Part shown: positions 53,810 to 64,000 of the stretch, in pieces
How the letters are laid out: each line of letters begins with the position of its first letter
Numbering within the stretch: the stretch's first letter is position 1
Source of the DNA: Hyaloscypha bicolor E
Taxonomy: Eukaryota > Ascomycota > Leotiomycetes > Helotiales > Hyaloscyphaceae
Direction of reading: 5' to 3'
DNA: 64,000 bases
NCBI RefSeq assembly: GCF_002865645.1
Contig: NW_020194600.1
Location: 874,047-938,046 of the forward strand
Notes under the pieces: generated by a model
What the model was told of the DNA's origin: nothing
Databases searched by the model: none
The model's input: the letters and a program-made list of their open reading frames with translations, nothing else
Made by a program: the position numbers and the translations under genes

Positions 53810-54866
53810 AAAATTCCTTTCGTAGCGTTAAAAAAAATAAAAATATGCACGTTACCTGGCGAACGCTTAGACATTGAAGCCATTTTCTCCCGATCTTGCT
53901 CTCAGTGCATATAGAATCGTTCCTCTTCCTCCAACGTCGGACACGAGATGTATGAGATTTGAATCGCTCCCGCTGCTCAAGCAGAACCTTGCCGGCCATC
54001 CCCAGCAGCAGCGCCTCTGCCATCGGCAAGGGTTCAGGCTCAGTAGGAGAGCTCTTGGACCTCAATCCGATGGATGCATCAATAGCAAAAGGTGGCTGTA
54101 CAAGAGCCATCTTTGACAGCAGACTTCATCTGGTCTAGAAATATTCGGACGAACTTGCTGTCACTTCTAGATGGTTGTCATTATCTCTTTGGACAGAATT
54201 CCTCGCTAGCCCCAAGCATTGGGCTGACTGAGTTTGTGGCAACGAAGAGTAGAGCGTGCTCTGGCCAGCATTGCTGGTACTGCACTGGGGCGCGGGAATT
54301 ATATTGGATGAGTCGTCAGTTCGAGCTACAATACCCCAACGCCGCGGCGGGTGTGCTAAAGAGAGGTGATTTAGGCTTGCCCGTATGCTTCCGCATACGG
54401 GGCGCACGAACATTTCTTGTAGACTCCTTGAGCTCTGGACAATTCTTTGCCCGTGCTCTTTCTGACTTGAGTTCCGAGCGATCAAAGATGAATTAGCGGC
54501 GGTGCTTATATCCTTGCTAGCCCTATACATCCCGATGTGAACTTTTGCAGCCTTCCTCCATCAGAAAGATAGGAATGGTGCAAACGACGCAATCAACACG
54601 AAAGAACTTCCGTTCAAGAATTGCCATAGGATCGCTATCACAGAGAAAGAAAAATACAGGGCTCAAATGTTCAATCCGTTGGGACGTAAACTTCAAGGAG
54701 AAACGAGAGACAAGTTGTTAAATGGACACTCGTCCCTCACATGACTCACGTCCAGCCTGGCAAGCACAGGCACAACATCAAGACTAAAAGGCCAACTCGA
54801 GTCAACTCTAAACATCGAATTCAATTCTGCCTCTCAAATCGCCAACCATATCTATGTACACCCACA
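53810..54866. other. Intergenic gap before kinase gene
   Basis: Apart from the possible exon at 53856-54110, both strands show only overlapping short open frames without motifs. Confidence 0.35.
53856..54110 (-). CDS. Possible orphan first exon beside the insertion
   Basis: From ATG 54110 the minus strand is open for 85 codons (MALVQPPFAIDASIGLRSKS, then MAEALLLGMAGKVLLEQRER and RVRRWRKRN) up to a good donor, CGCCAG|GTAACG, only 46 bp before the insertion's direct repeat. I find no convincing next exon. It may be the first exon of a gene cut by the insertion, or chance. Confidence 0.2.
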
Positions 54867-57800
54867 TCACACCTCCTTCGTCCTCACGCCCCGCTCACCC
54901 AAGCCCACCCTCTCCTCCCTCGGTGCATCAATACTCCTCTCCACCATCTCAATCCCACTCAAACTCGGAAACCGCTTGCTGAAGTCCGCGATGACATCCT
55001 CCCTTTCTTTAGACGTCATATCCGGCCTCGCAACCAGCTTCTCTCTCTTCGGCGGCGAGCCGGAAGCCAGGCCAGGACCGGTGCTGATGCTGTTCAAATG
55101 CATCGGTTTCGGCGGCGCGTTCGGTCTTGCACTCCCTGTTTTGGAGACCGTGGCCGGAAGCGGCATAGGGAGGGGCATTGAGTTTGATGATGAAGAGGGT
55201 TGAGAGGTGCGGGTTTTGTTGAATGTGATGTCGTTTGAAATTGACGGTGCGGTGCGAGGATGGATGATACTTCCTACCCCCACTGATCCTCCTGCTTGGA
55301 TTGGTTTTTTGGTAATGGAAGGTTTAGCAGTAGTTGTGTAAGGATTTGCTCCCGAGGTGGAGTCGAAGTTGTGATTTTGTGTTGGTGGAGGGGGGTTGTT
55401 GTCGGTAAAGCGCCCGTACCCTTCTGCTGTTTTCCTGATGGGTGAGGGGCCTTGGTTTTCGTCGAGGAGGGACTTGACTTTGTTCTGGATGGATGTTGCG
55501 CGTGAGACGCCGCCGATGCTCTTCGGTGCCGTGCTTGAGCCGCGCTCTGCGAGCCGTTGGCGGTACTCAGCCGCAGCGTTCGCGACACGCTTTTCTTCCA
55601 TTGAGAGGCGTCTTCGTTCGATCTCGCGCCGTTGTTCAGGAGGAAGGTTCTCCATATCCTCGAACATGTTCCCATCGTCGCTTCGGCCGTCTGTGGCTTC
55701 CGAGCCGGCGATGGGCGTGAGATCTTTTCGCTCCATTTCTTGTAATGGACTCGGCGTTCGAGGTGGTGCGTTTGCATTGTTTTCGAAGCGTTTGAAGGCG
55801 TCGCCGAATTTCCCGGCGAGGAGGTTCTTAGTGCCCGACAAAGCCATAGATGGTAAGCTGGAGCGCTTCTTTTGACCGCTGCTTTTTCGTCGATGGTGAT
55901 GTCTCCCTGAATCGCTGTCTTCCATCGTCTTTAGGAAATCAACATTTGATTCAATATTGGTTTCATCATCTGAACTCTCATCCTTGACAGCACCGTCTCT
56001 CGAGAATGACGGTCGCTTATCTGATAGAGAAGGCCTTCCACTGGCCTCTTTCTCACGAAGAAAATCCATATGGCTCTCCAGATAGGTACTGGCAGGTCGA
56101 GGCCGAGAATTACTCGACTTTGTCCTTGCGATCGGGTCTAAAACTTCATTGCTGGGTCTACCGCCCTCAAGTGAAGGGCGAGAGGAAGATGGATGTCTTG
56201 CATGATGGGGTTGTGGCGTGAAAGTCGGAGTTCGAGGAGCAGAAGATTGCAGGGATACATTTTCTTCTGGACGGAGAAATTGGGTTCTGGAGTTGGCTGC
56301 TTCTTGATTTCTAGGCAGACTCGATGACCGGTGATGATCATTTGCGGCTGGAAATCTCTGAACAGGTGAAGGATTGTATTTGACAGGTTGTCCGGTGGGA
56401 GGAGGTGTTGGAGAAGTCATAGTCCCTTGGGAGATGTAGGAGGGATTGAGCGGGCGAGTTGGTGTTGGCTGGTGAACAACACTGGGCAACGAAGCCACCG
56501 CTTTCAACTCGGGATTACTCGATATGATCTGCTGGGCTCTGGAAACTACAGTAGTTGGGAGCTTGGAAGACGTCCCCATCGGAGTTCTAAGTGCAGGCAA
56601 TGCAGGTGATGCAAATGCATCATCGGCTAACTTTTCTGTAACTCTTTGGCCAAGATCACGAGGAGCTGTAGCCTTCGTAGGTGAGGCTTTATCAAAATCA
56701 AATTTCCCACCATCATGAAGCAGGGAAAATTGATCCAAGCTAGGGAATCGGTTCGAGATCTCGTCTACTGGGCCTGGGGGAGATTTCGAATCTAAGGCTT
56801 TGAAAGGATCATTGGCTGTCCCTCGGAGGGGGGAGGGGCTCGGTTTCGCACCATGCCCTTGTGAGCTTGCGGTAGGGCGCCCTCTCCGCATTGGAACTAC
56901 ATCAGGAATAATTTGCTGTTGCGGCGGAGGTGGCGAGAAGACAGCTCCAACTATTGGGGGTGTCGATGTATGGTCTGGTGGCGACGGCAATTGTTGGTTT
57001 CGTCGAGTTTCTGATTGCGTCCTTCCCGCATATATCTACAAGAATAAGCTTCAATTCCGTAATCATCTACGTCTAGACATACATCTTTGATCGGAACCTC
57101 GATTCCTTGCATCAGACACGCTTCTCGAAGCACCTGGTAGATATTCGGCCGAGATTTCGGGTTCTCTTTCAACATAGAGGCTATAGATATTAACATCGAT
57201 CGGATTCTGGTTTCCATGCCACATACCTATCAGCTTCTTTAGCTTGTCTGAAAAGACTGGGTAGTTCGGAAATTTAAAGCTCGCATTCAAAATCGCCAAT
57301 TGTCCCTGTGCCTCAAATGGTGTAGTGTAATAACACAACTTATACAACAGAACTCCTAACGCCCAGATATCCGATTTCTCGTCAATCGGCTGCTTTCGAT
57401 ATACATCAATCATTTCAGGACTTCGGTATTGCATCGTTGTGTGTTTCTGCACATCGTCTTCGATTAATCTGCATTCAGCAGCTGTCGTTGCCGCAGGTCG
57501 AGGAGGTGCTGTAGACCCAAAATCGCAGAGTTTGAATCTTTTCGAACTTCCTGTAGATGTTATAAGGACATTTTCGACTTTCAGATCTCGATGTAGTAAG
57601 GGAGGCTTCAAATAATGCATGCAAGCCACACCTTCCGCCACGTCTGAGAAGATCTTCAAAATCTCGGGCTCCGTTAATCGATTTTGCAACCGGGTATTCA
57701 TGAAGTCAATCAGCCCTCCACCGTTACAGAATTCCATCAGCAAAAACACTTCGTACCCCCCACCCTTCAGCTGCGAGGCATGCGAGTCGTAGTATGTGAC

Positions 57801-58121
57801 AATCGGCCGGTGCCCCTTCAACTTCTTCATCGTTTCCACCTCTGTCCGCATATTGGCCAGATGTTCCTTGTCCGGTACGGCGACTCGTTTTAGGACGGCG
57901 ATGTCGGTCCCATCAATGGGCTTGGGCATCTTGACCAGATACACATGGGCAAACCCGCCCTCAGAGAAGTACTTCTGGATAACCACCTTGTGACTCCCGA
58001 CTTGGATCTTCGTCCCTGGCGCAAACGTACCAGCCGGAGCGGAAGGGTCAGTCATGGGGATTGGGGCCCCGAAGACAGGTCGGGATGCCGTCGCAGGCAT
58101 CGCAGGATTGTAGGAGGTCAT
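54867..58121 (-). CDS. NAK-family Ser/Thr kinase (Ark1/Prk1/AAK1-like)
   Basis: Exons 58121-57227, 57180-57083, 57035-54867 give 1053 aa. The kinase domain is at residues about 40-320: SEGGFAHVYLVK glycine loop, catalytic Lys in AVLKRV, HRDLKVENVLI, LCDFGS (DFG), QYRSPEMIDVYRKQPIDEKS and WALGVLLYKLCYYTTPFE. It continues into SRPNIYQVLREACL and the family tag IYAGRTQSETRRNQ just after the second intron. The ~700-residue tail is Pro/Ser/Gln-rich with PP-rich and charged stretches, as in Prk1/Akl1. These kinases phosphorylate endocytic adaptors (Pan1/Sla1 types) and control actin patch turnover at the cortex. The orthologue within the family (Ark1, Prk1 or Akl1) is not resolved. Confidence 0.9.
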
Positions 58122-59689
58122 TGCGCCTGGGCGACGGCGGGCTGGAGGAGGAGAAGGCTAGAACGTAAGGGTAGATAGTCACCGCATTGAAAAGGGAGTG
58201 GAGGACGAGTTGGGGCAAGGAACGAAGAGTTTGAGAGCAGGTTGAAGGCGCAATTTGGTCTGAAGCAGTGTTGGCAGTTTGGAGCTTCAAGTTGGCGAGC
58301 CTCAATGCCAGCCAGGCGGATGAGTGTCAAGGTCGGCGTCACCGCCTAGGCTAGTCCTCTTTTGGCGAGTACTGCCAAGGCAGATGCATCTCATTGCACC
58401 ACTTTCACCACTGTCCCGTTCGTGGGGAAGCATCCCACTATCTATTCGTAGGCTTCCTTTATCGTGAAGCTTGGATTGCGGTCAGATCTCCAATCATACC
58501 TCTGTCTCAATACATCTTGATGAGTCGGGGCGCCTGCTCTGGCCAATCAAATCCCGCAACGAATCACGATTCGGCTCAAGCCACTGCAGCCTTGTCTTGT
58601 ATTCAGCAAGCCCCCGACCTTTGTTGAAAGAGAGGCACAACAGAAATGGTGAAAGAGCATAGGCATCATTGAAGTCTTCCGGATTACGAGTCAAAGGGTC
58701 ATGTGAGGCGAAGGTCACATCAGATATCAGCTTCGTTTCTGTCGAGTCATCCATTTTTCGCCGCAGTTTCATGTCTGGACGGCACAGGTTGCCTCTGCCT
58801 GTCCCATCAGAACAGAATAGCATGAGGCTTCAGATCGCCTTTCACGTTGCAAGCCAAGCCTCTGTCTTCCGACGGCATGCAGCCTTGTACAGCAGAGGGC
58901 ATATCGTCTTGTATTGTAATATTTGCAACAGATATGCAGGGCTGTTTTCCATAGGGCAGGGATCGCCATCCAAGCTGAGAAGATGTTTGTCGCCTCAAAC
59001 GGTGCTCGGCGAAAGAACCCATTAACCTGTGAACGACCGGCATCAACAACAGGGTGTAATTCACTGCCACTCGGTATCCATGGTCAATTTGCCCATTTGC
59101 CCCTTTTCGATGACGGTTAAGTTCTCGGGTTGTGGCTTCTGGCCTCTGGCTTCTCCAAAAATGATCTCCCCTTAGTCGAGGACGGCGCTAATCCCGGATT
59201 AGCGCTAGCGCGTGGCTAAGCGAATTTGGAAGGACCGACGCAGATAAATAAAGGCAGCTGGATCGCCCCAAGAAGTGACCGACGCTGCACGCGTGCAACA
59301 AGCCAGGCCAGACATCCGCACCCCTGCGAGCGCAACACCGACCGCGCATCCACCACCACTCTAAGGCTGCCCTGCTCCCGGCCAATAGCAGCGACGCCCC
59401 CTCCGCCAAAAGCGTGAGTGGTGCTTTATTGGTACTTTATTGGCGACAGACCTTCCTCGCATTTGCAACCTTGCGCCCGAGGCTGAACGACACACCCGCA
59501 ACCGCGAACCCAGAAGATCCACCCTGCGTCGCCATCGCGACTTGACTTCTCCCATTCGGGAGGGAGGTATCTGCTGCCAGCACGTAAATAAGCTTTCGCT
59601 CCGGCGGCCCCAATTATTTATGGCGATTCCCACCCTTCACCCACTCTCTTCTACCAGATAATGTTGACGAATGTTGACGCGTGTTGAAG
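58122..59689. promoter_or_regulatory. Divergent region between NAK kinase and MOT1
   Basis: These 1.57 kb separate two divergent housekeeping genes. A perfect inverted repeat is at 59185-59205. Overlapping short open frames on both strands have no motif. GTTGACGAATGTTGACGCGTGTTGA, a set of close TGTTGACG repeats, lies just before the MOT1 ATG. Confidence 0.4.
59185..59205. repeat. Perfect inverted repeat
   Basis: Ten-bp arms GCGCTAATCC and GGATTAGCGC flank a single central C. It lies about 485 bp before the MOT1 start and 1.06 kb from the kinase start, so it could be a binding site for a dimeric factor. Confidence 0.55.
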
Positions 59690-62600
59690 ATGGCTTCAAG
59701 GTGAGCAGGGCCGAGAACGCGCCCCGCAAGGAACAAATCTCCGCTAACATCACGTGCAAACAGACTCGATCGCCTCGTCACGTGCGTATTTTAATATCTC
59801 TGAAACCCATCCTGGTCTCACTTGAGACAGCTCCATGCCCCGTCCTGACTAGACGCTAACATTGCTGATATAGGCTGTTGGAGACGGGAAGCACCCAACT
59901 GATTCGAAACACCGCCGCGACACAGCTAGCTGACGTCCAGAAAGCCCATCCCGAGGAGCTGTTCAACCTGCTCACGCGAGTTGTACCTTATCTCCGACAC
60001 AAGACCTGGGATACACGAATTGCAGCGGCAAAGGCCTTGGGTGGAATCGTCGACAATGCTGAGCGATACAATCCCAATGCCGATGATAGCTTCACCAAAG
60101 ATGAGGCGAAGAAGGAAGAGAGCGATTTGCCCATTAAGAAAGAGGAAGCTGTCGATGAAGCCCCTCTTGCCGAGGGGCAACTGAGTCTGGATTCCCTCGA
60201 TATTGTTTCGGTCCTCAGATGGGGAAAAGAGTTGTTGAGAGGTGGCGGCAAGGAGGTCGACTATGCTCTCTCGCAACTTGATCCGGTGCAGCGGCTTGCT
60301 CACCAGAAGAAGACGCTTCCTGGTCGGCTTGGCTTACTTGGAGAATATTTTGATGATGAAATGGATATCGACATGCCTGTCGTTAAGCAGAATGGGACTA
60401 CCACTCCCCAGATCAAAACTTCGAACGGGCACACCAATGGCAATCAACGGCCTCCGACTCCTGCTGAAGAAGTTGGTTTAAGCGCGAGACAACTTAACCA
60501 ATTGAAGCGGAAGCGGAAGCGTGAGGCCCTGAGTTCCGGAGCGAAGAACAGACTGGTGGATTTATCGATTCGACGTTCGAGCACTATGGATGCTAGCTCT
60601 GACACGACCATGTCTGACATTGTAGACGACGCTCCGAGCGCGAATGGCATGTCCGACTATTTCTCGTTGGAGCGTACGACAGAGGTTGATGAAGACTCGA
60701 AAGTCATCTCAGAATTCAAAGGTCCTGCCCTACCGATCAAGTCCGAACTGGAAACAGATGAGGAAGCTGAGGGAGCAGAGTGGCCCTATAGGGTTCTGTG
60801 TGATTTTCTCATGATCGATCTCTTTGATCCTCAGTGGGAGACTCGGCATGGCGCAGCGATGGGATTGAGAGAAATTTTCCGAGTCCATGGCGCTGGGGCT
60901 GGTCGTCTAAAAGCAAAGTCGCGAGCCGAGAACGATGTCCTCAATCGGCGATATCTCGACGATCTTGCCTGCCGATTATGTTGCGTTTTCATGCTGGATC
61001 GATTCGGTGACTACGTCTCTGACACGGTTGTTGCACCAATTCGAGAGACAGTTGGACAGACACTCGGTGCTCTCCTGATTCATCTGCCTGCTAGTACAGT
61101 TTACGCAGTCCACCGAATACTGTATCGAATGGTGATGCAAGAAGATCTCCAAGTTTCGAAGCCCCTATGGGCCATCTGTCATGGTGGAATGATCGGTTTA
61201 CGCTACTTGGTCGCAGTGAGAAACGACCTCTTACTGAAAGACAGCGATTTGATTGATGGAGTCATCCGTGCGGTTATGAAGGGTCTTGGAGACTTTGATG
61301 ACGATGTGCGCTCAGTCAGTGCTGCAACTCTCATTCCAATCGCCAGAGAGTTCGTCAATCTACGCCCCGAAGCATTGGACGGCCTAATCAACATTGTCTG
61401 GGACTGCCTTTCAAATCTGGGTGATGATCTCAGTGCAAGCACTGGCCAGATCATGGATCTTCTCGCAAAGCTGTGCAGCTTCCCAGAAGTCCTCGAGGCC
61501 ATGAAGAAGAATGCCGCCAGAGATTCTGATCAGTCTTTTGCTCTTCTCGTCCCACGGTTATATCCTTTCCTTCGCCATACTATTACTTCTGTTCGGTCAG
61601 CAGTATTGAGGGCTCTCATGACATTCGTCAACATCGAGGGTGAAGGCACTCGAGACTGGCTCAATGGCAAGATCTTAAGACTCATTTATCAAAATATCCT
61701 CGTCGAGCGAAACCAAGATACGCTGAACCTTTCATTACAAGTTTGGTCAGCATTGGTGAGATACTTGGCGAAGGATCCAGAGGACCCCGCCGAGCAATTC
61801 TCGGCCCACGTGGATCCTCTCATTCAACTCACACTTCACCCTATTGGCGTCTCGCGACATCCTATCCCTATGAATGCAACACTCTTCCAGAAGCCCTCTG
61901 GCAATACATACTCTTTGCCTGCTGGTTTCGTGCAAACAACAACATCTCGGCAAATATCTCCAGTTGCGCAAACCGAGCCTCCAGCTAAGAAACAAAGACG
62001 AAAGTCTACAAAGACTTCTGAGCCAATCCCAACGAGCAGTTCTCACGACGTTGATGGTCACATGATGCAGGGAGATGTCGATTTGGTCGGGATGGAGATC
62101 TTGATCAGATCGAGGATCTCAGCAGCAAAGGCAATGGGCTTGATCATGTCTCTCGTCCCAACCACTGTGCTTGAGGCATACGATGGCAGTATCGTTCTCG
62201 GCTTGTCATCGGCATACTCATCGACACAACTCACTGCGGCGTTGATCGTTGATGAATATGCAAAGAACTGCACCTCGAAAAACCAGCCAGCACGTTTTGT
62301 CGATCCACTACAAAAGATTATCGAGACCGACCGACCATTGCATTACCGAGACCTCGTGAGCTATACTCAACTCGTCCGTGCTCAATGTGCTCAACTTCTC
62401 AACACCTTCCGAGATGTTGGCAAAGTCTCACAAAGCAAATTGCCTGTTCTTGCTGTCGTCGTTCAAGGCGAGCCCGAGGCCGGGCCGGATGCATTCTCAA
62501 TTGTCACAGCTGACAAGTGCGTCAATGAGGATTTCGAAAGACTGAAGAAGGCCATGGCTCCTGGTCAACGATTGATTGCCACACAAGCCTTGACTGAGGC

Positions 62601-64000
62601 CCGTGAGAGTGTGGTCGAAGTCATCAGCAATGCCAAGAATATCAAAGATCAACGAGACATCCGAATTAAAGCCGCTGCTGCCAGCGCTCTCGTTGCCATG
62701 AAAGTCTCGCCTAAGAAGCCGACCCACATCATCAAGGGCATGATGGACAGCGTCAAGAAAGAGGAGAATGTGGAGCTACAACAACGCTCTGCTGCTTCTG
62801 TCGCTCGGTTGGTGGAGCTGTTTGCCGAGGGTGGCCGTTCTGGGCCAGCGCAGAAGGTCGTCTCGAACTTAGCGAAGTTCAGTTGCATCGATACATCCGA
62901 GACCCCCGAGTTTGTACCAAATGCCGGCTTTACCAGTAATATCTTGTCACTCCGAAAGGAGGAAGACCGACGAGATCACCCCGATGCAGCCAAATTCGCC
63001 AGAGAAGCTAAGGAGGCTCGGATTGTCCGAAGAGGTGCCAAGGAGGCTCTGGAGCAATTATCCTATATCTTCGGTGCCGATCTCCTGGAGAAAGTACCAA
63101 CACTCAAAAGTATCATGGAAGATGCTCTGCAACACGCTTTTGCTGGAGAATTGCCACCGGACTGCAAGGATCCGGAGCAAGACGTCGGCCAAGCTGCAAT
63201 CGATGGAATGTCTGTTCTTCGGGCTTTGACCCCGACTCTCAGCAAGGAGCTCCATCGCTTTGTTCTTCACCTATTGCCATTGGTCATCAAAGCCCTCCAC
63301 TCAGAGCTTTCGGTCTTCCGATACATGGCTGCCAAATGCCTTGCCACAGTCTGCAGTGTCATCACTGTTGAAGGTATGACAATGCTTGTTGAGAAGGTCT
63401 TGCCTTCAATCAGCAACCCTGTGGACCTCAATTTCCGACAAGGCGCCATCGAGGCAGTGTATCACTTGATTCACGTCATGGGAGATAATATATTACCGTA
63501 CGTAATCTTCTTGATCGTACCGGTCCTTGGTCGTATGAGTGATTCGGATAACGACGTTCGTCTGATTGCCACCACAACCTTCGCCACCCTCGTCAAGCTT
63601 GTACCACTCGAGGCAGGCATTCCAGATCCTCCTGGTCTCTCCGAAGAGCTTCTGAAGGGCCGTGATCGTGAGCGTACATTCATTGCCCAGTTACTGGACC
63701 CTCATAAAGTCGAACCTTTCCACATCCCTGTGGCAATCAAGGCAGAGCTTCGATCCTATCAACAGGAAGGTGTCAATTGGCTCAATTTCTTGAACAAGTA
63801 TCACCTCCACGGCATTCTTTGCGATGATATGGGTCTCGGCAAAACTCTCCAGACGCTTTGCATTGTTGCAAGTGATCACCACTTACGAGCTGATGAATTT
63901 GCTAAGACGGGAGCTCCTGATGTTCGCCGACTTCCCTCACTCATCGTCTGTCCCCCAACCCTGTCTGGTCACTGGCAACAGGAGATCAACACTTATGCAC
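59690..64000 (+). CDS. MOT1: MOT1/BTAF1, TBP-removing SNF2-family ATPase (partial)
   Basis: Exons 59690-59700, 59764-59781 and 59874 to beyond the right edge. About 1385 of roughly 1900 residues are in the window. The join of the three exons reads MASRLDRLVTLLETGSTQLI, the conserved Mot1 start. HEAT repeats follow (HPEELFNLLTRVVPYLRHKT, WETRHGAAMGLREIFRVHG, VRSVSAATLIPIAREFVNLR, FRYMAAKCLATVCSVITVEG), with an acidic/Lys-rich loop near residues 100-250. The Snf2 ATPase begins at LRSYQQEGVNWLNFLNKYHL with Walker A DDMGLGKTLQTL (DD where most have DE). MOT1 uses ATP to dissociate TBP from DNA and redistributes it among promoters. It is divergent from the NAK kinase gene. Confidence 0.95.

Noticed and set aside
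61203..63882. Many minus-strand open frames under MOT1
   Set aside because: Shadows of the long MOT1 exon, whose plus frame is continuous and family-typical.

Overview
The window is nuclear DNA of a filamentous ascomycete (Pezizomycotina). The signs are short introns of about 46-90 nt with GTAAGT-like donors and CTAAC/CTAAT branch sites, gene families typical of these fungi (secreted glutaminase, DAL5-like MFS permease, STAND-type N-terminal domain with ankyrins, LPxELR-type fungal proteins), and point mutations of the RIP type in decayed copies. Leotiomycetes is my impression only. I see no tRNA, rRNA, CRISPR or bacterial-type operon. In multi-exon genes I placed splice sites by eye from GT/GC..AG signals, reading-frame continuity and family motifs; where I list all exons, the total is a multiple of three.

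Left part (1-34 kb): a Tra2-like SR splicing factor; a secreted glutaminase-family protein divergent from an SDR; a diadenosine tetraphosphate phosphorylase; a Myb-like regulator with a long empty upstream region; a small cysteine-rich secreted protein; a STAND-N/ankyrin/membrane protein; a RIP-riddled secreted-protein relic; a 2OG-Fe(II) oxygenase divergent from an MFS permease; a DUF5672 glycosyltransferase-like protein; a zinc-type dehydrogenase; two decayed LPxELR-family copies; a GT8 glycosyltransferase; a MAPEG protein and a DUF829 hydrolase-like protein.

Middle (34-53 kb): a coiled-coil protein of about 1550 residues followed by a degenerate 43-bp tandem repeat array, the branchpoint-bridging protein BBP/SF1, two small proteins sharing a cysteine pattern, a decayed TEX30-like alpha/beta hydrolase with a possible further relic beside it, and a TPR-SET (SMYD-like) protein. 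Right part (53-64 kb): a 758-bp insertion flanked by an 18-bp direct repeat, a NAK-family (Ark1/Prk1/AAK1) kinase, and the 5' two thirds of MOT1, which runs off the right edge.

Main themes: (i) housekeeping nuclear functions (Tra2, BBP, MOT1, SET, NAK kinase) alternate with accessory stretches holding relics and repeats; (ii) three GC-AG introns among about 38 inferred introns, two of them in splicing-factor genes; (iii) several inactivated genes whose stops fit C-to-T/G-to-A change; (iv) noncoding repeat structures (43-bp array, fold-back GGCAGCCCTGGCAGGGT element, insertion with target-site duplication) that no gene explains.
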